Below, in pieces: positions 58,322 through 64,000 of a DNA stretch of 64,000 nucleotides. The stretch comes from Saturnia japonica (Eukaryota > Arthropoda > Insecta > Lepidoptera > Saturniidae). The notes beneath the pieces were generated by a model. It was not told where the DNA came from, ran no database searches, and worked only from the letters and a program-made list of their open reading frames with translations. Within the stretch, counting starts at the first letter, position 1. The number at the start of each line of letters is the position of its first letter. The position numbers were made by a program, and so were the translations under genes. The DNA lies in the NCBI GenBank assembly GCA_033032175.1, contig CM065309.1, positions 15,128,001 through 15,192,000 of the forward strand, read 5' to 3'.

Positions 58322-58615
58322 AAGCAATGATGTCTCAGTGGTAGCGTATAAGGACTTAAACTCGATCGACGTGAGTTCGAATCCCTGCAATGACCCCGAG
58401 CTTTCAGTGAAGGAAAATATCATGATGAAACCGTAGCATGTTGATAAGGTGTGTGCTAATAACCACCTGACTAACTACTACCCTCAATTTAAAAATCTGT
58501 CGCCAAACACCTGTAGCAGCTGCATTTGAAAGCTAGTTTCCCACTAGGCTTTGCGTCTCACCATCTTGGGCTACATCGTCACTTGACACCAAGTAACCTG
58601 TAAAGAAAAAATAAA
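58322..58615 (+). repeat. tRNA-derived SINE
   Basis: The head carries an A-box-like stretch (GTCTCAGTGGTAGCG, 58331-58345) and a B box (AGTTCGAATCC, 58373-58383). The body has 'AGTGAAGGAAAATATCATGA' as in other moth SINEs, and the tail is A-rich ('GTAAAGAAAAAATAAAG'). Not a true tRNA, since the arms do not pair. Confidence 0.68.
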
Positions 58616-59290
58616 GATAGAAAAAAACCCTTTAAAAACGCGATAAATATAACTACGCATCTGGGAGCTCTCAACGTTGAGTATACGCATGCACCTCGCA
58701 TTGTTCCTGATATACTGGAAGCGACGAGAATGATTTTTTTACCCGAAGTCGTTCTCTACGAATCCACGATAATGAGTCACTTGACGTATTGTCCCGCGGG
58801 CGCCATCTCGTCCGAATTACGAAGCCATTGTTACTGAGATATTGTGCGTCGCTCCGTGAATATGTGCGAAAGGAAATGAAACGGTTCCCTTGCGCCCGTC
58901 ACCGTTTGTTCCTTCCCTGAAACGCCGCTATATACTTGTCATACACATACATTTTACAGCGTTATCTGCATTATACCTTCTTAGGTAGATATTATAATGA
59001 ATATACTTATTTCTTATCAATATACCTAATACTAATAGATATTATTCATATGTACTTGATCAAGTTGGTACAGGTATAATATAGCTGTACTAAAAGCAAT
59101 TTGAAAACTTCATATCAACATGCTGAAACAAAACAGATACGAAATAGAAAAAAGGATAAACGCTGTAAACTGAAGGCAATTGCCCACCTTTCACGATGGC
59201 ACGTGAAGAGCGTCAATTCCGTATGACAAGTATACAGCGGCGTTTCAGCGGCGTATATTATGATACGCTGTAGATTAGTGACCTTTTCTA
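58616..59290. other. Mixed-composition block, no gene called
   Basis: 58650-58940 is much richer in G+C than the local average ('GTCCCGCGGGCGCCATCTCG'), without a long frame or repeat match. It could be a regulatory or conserved non-coding block. 59200-59280 has 'CAGCGGCGTTTCAGCGGCGT', a short direct repeat. Confidence 0.35.
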
Positions 59291-60004
59291 CGCTAGACTA
59301 GACAAACAACAACAGGTTTTTTGTATGTAACTTACTGATTCCGTTTGAAACAAATCATATCTACGAGTATGCTACATTTTATAAAAAAATTCATAATACA
59401 ATAATATAACCTACCTATTTACTGTCATCATATAAAATGGTATGCACGTAATATTACTCTGTAGAGGTCGAAAATGCCAAAATTTTATGTATCATTCGAA
59501 GAAAATATACCTTGCATAAGGCTGCCAAACGTATTATATACAATGATATTATAAGTATAGATAATTATATATTACCTATTGAACAATATTTTGTACTTAT
59601 ATTATACATCGTTAACAAAATATAAAAAGTAAATGTATTATATTTTCAGCAATTCCTCAATAAATACTTGTTAATTGGTTAAACCTTTAATACAATTCAA
59701 TACAAAAAATAATGCTAGTAAAACTTTACAATCCTACTGTCTATACTCCTGAGTTTATGTAAAGCCGCCTATGGTCTATTCTGTGCAGTTACGATAGTTA
59801 TTGTTACGTCAGAATTTTGATAACATACCCATAGAAAGCTATTCATTAACTCTGGAGTATAGTAAAATTATAATAATTGATTGGCATTGTTTTTTAAATT
59901 GTCATTAGGTACTTATTGAGTAGTTATAATATTTTATGTTATATAAGCCTCATTAAGTAACCATGTATTTATTATACGTGAACAAACTTAATTTAAAAAA
60001 ACTA
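59291..60004. other. AT-rich DNA, nothing recognised
   Basis: No supportable feature. Confidence 0.35.
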
Positions 60005-60485
60005 TTCCGCTGTCATGGCGGCCTGCACAAATTTCTCTTCACGTTATGCTTGGAGGACTCCATGTTATAGGAAGAAGAGAACACTCTAGTCAGGAGACAG
60101 TTCCACAGGCTCTCAGCAAATTATGCAAATACAGCAAAGATAAGACGTATCAAACTTCTTTGTTCGTACCGAGATGGTTTCCGGAAAACTGTGGCAATGG
60201 AGCCCAGCGCGTATTGTTTAATTATGAAAAGGAAAAGCGGGAATTAAGATGAATTGCTATTCAGAACACTCGCTATGAAACAGACGAAAGAACACGCTCA
60301 GTGAGGCAATGTTCCTGCCCAGCTGAAGTGGCTTGATGAACTTAGTAACGTGTACAACATGTACAATACGAACGGCCGGTCTCTGCAACCTGTCCAAAGC
60401 TTCGAGGAGGTATTTTGTTGAACCGTCCCAAAAGCGCAAACAGTATTCCATACAAGGCCGAACTTGTGTCTTATAAAGCAGAAAA
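60005..60485 (-). pseudogene. LINE ORF2 C-terminal fragment (minus)
   Basis: On the minus strand: 'FYKTQVRPCMEYCLRFWDG'-like sequence with 'EALDRLQRPAVRIV', then 'LQLGRNIASLSVFFRLFHSE', and in another frame 'FAESLWNCLLTRVFSSSYNM'. This is the order of the thumb and C-terminal region of Jockey/CR1-type reverse transcriptases (VRP-MEYC---W, L-R-QR-A-RI, LA-L--F-R-YHGECS, -LWN-LP--VFP). Several shifts and stops; the RT core is absent. Confidence 0.7.
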
Positions 60486-61175
60486 CGTTATTTGAAAATT
60501 TTCGCGTTGAAAGTGCCACATTGTCGAATGTAGGTACCTACTCGTATGTCTCGTTGTTACAATACGAGGACAGACAGATAAACTATACAAAAGCAAACAC
60601 ACGTTGGTTGTAATTACCCGTTTCATGTCACCGCGACAGAGAGTGCCTTGAGGCGTCACTCACGTATTTTTCTAATCAACAAATACTTCAACCCTTCATA
60701 CCTTTTATGAGTCGAAAGAAAGGAGACAGATGTTTGAGAATGGTATCATAATGACTAAAGTTGAGATTCAATATGTTTAATGTGGTGAAGTAACTCCTTT
60801 GCATGAAGAGGTGAAATTAGTGTCTATCTTCAATCATCATCGTTATACATAGATACATACTATAATTTGTTCATCATATTACTAAGAAGGTTTTTGGTTA
60901 TCAATTCTTTTTTAGAGCTAAACATAATTGTATATACGATTATGTTTTAAATCAATTGAGGGGTGTGTAAGTAGTGGAAATGAAATAACAAAAATAATGT
61001 ATAACAACAATAATTGAGATCGCAATGACTTGATCAAAAATTTGAATTATTGAATTCCTGACGCCAAACAACAATATTAATTATTTCAGTCAATATTCTT
61101 CGTTGCGTGTTGATGCAGTAAAAATGTAAGAATTACGTAAATAAATATTTTTATTCGAAATTTAAAAATTCAATG
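60486..61175. other. AT-rich DNA, nothing recognised
   Basis: No supportable feature between the LINE fragment and the DD41D element. Confidence 0.35.
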
Positions 61176-61177
61176 TA

Positions 61178-62432
61178 CAAGTTGTCTAGAAAGGGTATCG
61201 GGTATTTGTTTTCGCGCCATATTCGAAACGGGGCGTCTAAAGGGTGCGGGGAGGGGTACGTGGCGTCCGCCATTTTGTGGAGTTTTAGTCACGATGGAAC
61301 AGTACTCGGGGACGCATCGCGCATTTTGCGTACGAGCGTATTATCGTAATGGTGATTCAATAGTGACTGCTCAACGTCTCTATCGTGCGGAATATCGTAC
61401 ACGCCACGCGCCAAGTGACGATAGCATTAGGAAATGGATCAGGATGTTCGAGAATACAGGTGCGACAGTTAAAATTCAAAACTCTGGTCGTCCTCGTTCA
61501 GTTCGCGATGAAGAAACAATTGAAGAAGTTGAGGCGTCGGTTCGTCAAAATTCGTCTTTACATTCGATTTTAAAGAAAGACTTACATCTAAAAGCCTATA
61601 AAATTCAATTAGTTCAAGAATTGAAGGATACGGACTATGCTAATCGACTGAATTTTGCGAACGAAATGCTGCAGCGATTTAACAACTTTAACAACATACT
61701 GTTCAGTGACGAAGCAAATTTTCACCTGAATGGTCATGTTAATAATCAGAATTGTCGGTACTGGGCAGTGGAGAATCCGAGACGAAAGCATGAACGAACC
61801 CTGCATAGCCCAAAGGTCGTTGTTTGGGCCGCTATGTCTGCTAAAAGCATAATTGGTCCTTATTTTCATGAAGATCAACGAGGCCGAGCAACTAATGTGA
61901 ATAGTGACCGTTATTGCGATATGTTGCGAAATTTTTTGGTCCCAGAGTTGCAGGAGTTTGCAGGTTTCAACTCAAGAACGTGGTTCCAGCAAGATGGGGC
62001 CACTTGCCATACCTCAAATGACTCAATGGAAGTTGTTAACGAATTATTCCCTAATAAAGTCATTTCGCGAAGGGGTAACATCAACTGGCCTCCCAGAAGC
62101 CCCGACCTTAGCCCGCTTGACTATTTTGCATGGGGATACCTTAAAAATAAGGTTTATCAAAACAATCCGACGAATCTAACCCAGATAAAGCAAAACATCA
62201 GGTCAGAAATGGCAGCAATATCGATAGCTATGTGTCAACGTGTTATCGCCAATCTTCGTTTCCGTTTAGAAGAGTGCCAGCAACGTAACGGTCATCATTT
62301 GGATAACATCATCTTTTCCAAATAATTCTCCAATTCATATGCTAATAATAAACAATAAACTTTTTTATTGCATACAAATAATTTTTGTTTAATTGTACTT
62401 ACAAATACCCGATACCCTTTCTGGACACCTTG
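61178..62432 (+). mobile_element. DD41D Tc1/mariner element, copy 2
   Basis: 1255 bp with 32-bp inverted repeats at 61178-61209 and 62401-62432 and TA at 61176-61177 and 62433-62434. The left repeat differs from the right at two positions (CAAGTTGTCTAG against CAAGGTGTCCAG). It is inverted relative to the copy at 49200-50502, and the length difference equals the 48-bp coding deletion. Confidence 0.95.
61294..62325 (+). pseudogene. DD41D transposase with a 16-residue deletion
   Basis: 343 residues, open from ATG to TAA and nearly identical to the 359-residue protein at 49307-50386. The catalytic triad is complete: 'LFSDEANFHL', 'TWFQQDGATCHT' and 'SPDLSPLDYFAWG', with 41 residues between the second and third Asp. 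An in-frame 48-bp deletion removes residues 87-102 of the longer protein (from PSLSIRKRS to NIKK), which lie in the second helix-turn-helix part that should help bind the inverted repeats. About ten further substitutions separate the copies. It may still make protein, but DNA binding is probably impaired. An internally deleted but active variant cannot be excluded. Confidence 0.9.
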
Positions 62433-62434
62433 TA

Positions 62435-63295
62435 CAACGGCGTTCGATCAATTCGATTAATTTTCGATTCGTACGATTGGTTTTATATTATTTTGGTTTT
62501 CTTATTTTAGTATACTCAAGTTTTAAGTAACATAGAAAGTAACACTGCAAGTACTTAGTAAGGAAAAAAATACGAAAATTAACAAAAATCATTGTATAGA
62601 TGAAGTTATTTTGAATTTTATTATGCAAAATGTTTTTTAACGTTCATCAGTATGAAATTTCTTTTAATTATAATTTATAGTCGAAATGCATATTTTTACG
62701 TTATGTCCGAATTTGCACTACGTAATAATTTGCGTTTTGTAGATATGACAAAAATGTTATGCTAAAATCCATCAAGCCGTTTAGGCTAAAGCACTCCAAA
62801 GAAATAGACATACATACACTCGAAAACTTTTAAATGTTTTACACATAGCTTTGTACAAATAAATAAAAGTCGAGAGGTGTCGTGGGACAATGAAGTTCCT
62901 TTCGCTATATATTAAGTAATGACCAAATTACTACGCACTGTTGTGTGAACAGTACGAGTATTCGATGGTCAAATCCCGCTGATCTGAGATTTTTGTATAT
63001 ACATCCTATTTTTTAGATTTCGTTTACAAAGTTATGTTTTTATAATATGAACTTTTTTTAGATAAAAATCGCATATTTTAGCAAAATCGTTATTTCGACT
63101 GCTTTATTAAATATATTTTATTGTTTTGTGTACAATTTATTGACAATTAAAATGCCAGATATTTACTCATTTTGGAAGCAAACATTGCAATATGTGCCTA
63201 TATATGTATACTTATTGCGTAGCTATTATTTGCTACGGAGTAGCCTATGAGATATATACAGAAAATATTTTCCAAGGATCATCTATCTATGTTAA
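62435..63295. other. AT-rich DNA, nothing recognised
   Basis: 62434-62480 has repeated TCGATT words; no gene. Confidence 0.35.
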
Positions 63296-63689
63296 TAAAT
63301 ATGTAGTTATGTCTGTATTTTAAAAGTTTTCCAAAATTTCCTGATAGCGCCACTCTATATGAAAGATATTGATCACGAATATGCAAAAAAAAATTTTTGT
63401 CTGGCCGTCTGTATTTCCGGATTTAACTCAAAAAAGGCTTGTAGACGGGAAGCATACATCATACTATAATTGAGAGGTTACAAGAATCGTTAATAATGCA
63501 TTAGATATTGTAGATTAGAATAATAATTTTCAACTGGTTTAGATGAAACTGTACGCGGAAAATGCATGTCACTCCTCGATTGATATGGCATATGAATTGT
63601 CAACAATATGAATAGAAATAAAATTACGGGATGTGTAAGTAACTACTGCGTAGTAAGAAACGCGTGTAGAGCCGTGGGCATACCTCTAG
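63296..63689 (+). repeat. Helitron-like element, copy 3
   Basis: It starts TCTATGTTAATAAATATGTA after A and ends 'GCGTGTAGAGCCGTGGGCAT', then CTAG (63686-63689) and T. The body shares 'GATCACGAATATGC' with 32829-33460. No coding sequence. Confidence 0.65.
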
Positions 63690-64000
63690 TTAAAGTATAT
63701 AGACGTACGGCAACCACGTAAATGTATTAAATTATATATTTAAACATTATATTATATTGTCGATTACAAAATCATTACATATTTTATATATAAAATACCT
63801 AAACCCATTTCAATACTGACTGACAATACAGAATTTATTTCATCGATTTAGCTCTACTGATTATTTATCGTTTACATCTAATTTCGGGACAAAAATATAT
63901 GTACAAAAAATATAAAACAAAACATTTTTGTTTGGAACAACACCAGTAGTTTTTTGAGATTACATGTCGTACTGTAAAACGGTATTGTATACGTAAAACA
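63690..64000. other. AT-rich DNA to the window end
   Basis: No supportable feature. Confidence 0.35.

Noticed and set aside
1..64000. CRISPR arrays, bacterial operons, phage or plasmid modules
   Set aside because: The window is eukaryotic; tandem repeats seen are minisatellite units without spacer structure.

Overview
The window looks like AT-rich, gene-poor nuclear DNA from a lepidopteran insect, probably a moth. No complete host gene is visible. The evidence is the repeat population: cecropia-like mariners (DD34D), DD41D Tc1/mariner elements, BED/hAT DNA transposons, a Jockey-type LINE, LINE C-terminal fragments of the kind common in moths, tRNA-derived SINEs, Helitron-like elements ending in a hairpin plus CTAG, and GTCY-microsatellite MITE-like repeats. 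The organism call is inference; no species can be named from sequence alone.

Layout. 1-4.2 kb: repeat remnants in AT-rich DNA. 4.2-5.5 kb: frameshifted mariner copy 1 (minus). 6.1-6.4 kb: tRNA-derived SINE. 9.9-12.2 kb: a 2.25-kb segment whose copy sits inside mariner copy 2 (14.8-18.3 kb), flanked there by a 64-bp duplication of mariner coding sequence. 18.3-22.1 kb: a GC-rich, TATA-containing promoter- or LTR-like segment split by a 5'-truncated Jockey LINE with 11-bp target-site duplications. 22-35 kb: SINEs, Helitron-like repeats and featureless AT-rich DNA, with one weak minus-strand exon candidate. 35.1-36.3 kb: a Helitron-like element with an internal ~107-bp minisatellite, interrupted by a LINE fragment. 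36.6 kb: a hAT transposase fragment. 38.5-45.4 kb: a hAT element and its flank, tandemly duplicated as a ~3.34-kb unit; each unit carries a candidate 3'-terminal coding exon. 45.3-46.1 kb: a second minisatellite-bearing Helitron-like element. 47.4 kb: Tc1 fragment. 49.2-50.5 kb (minus) and 61.2-62.4 kb (plus): two nearly identical DD41D elements with different defects. 53.05-53.34 kb: a hAT MITE with a perfect 8-bp target duplication. 54.6-55.8 kb: decayed mariner copy 3. 57.8 kb: an unassigned exon candidate. 60 kb: a LINE fragment. 63.3-63.7 kb: a Helitron-like element.

The genes present are transposition enzymes, and every transposase or reverse transcriptase seen is broken, truncated or lacks a key residue. 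The most interesting observations are the two copies of a terminal exon that varies less than its flanks, the abrupt change to apparent identity within the tandem duplication, the insertion bounded by a 64-bp target duplication, and the two DD41D copies whose defects do not overlap. Identity statements come from reading the sequence by eye, not from computed alignments.
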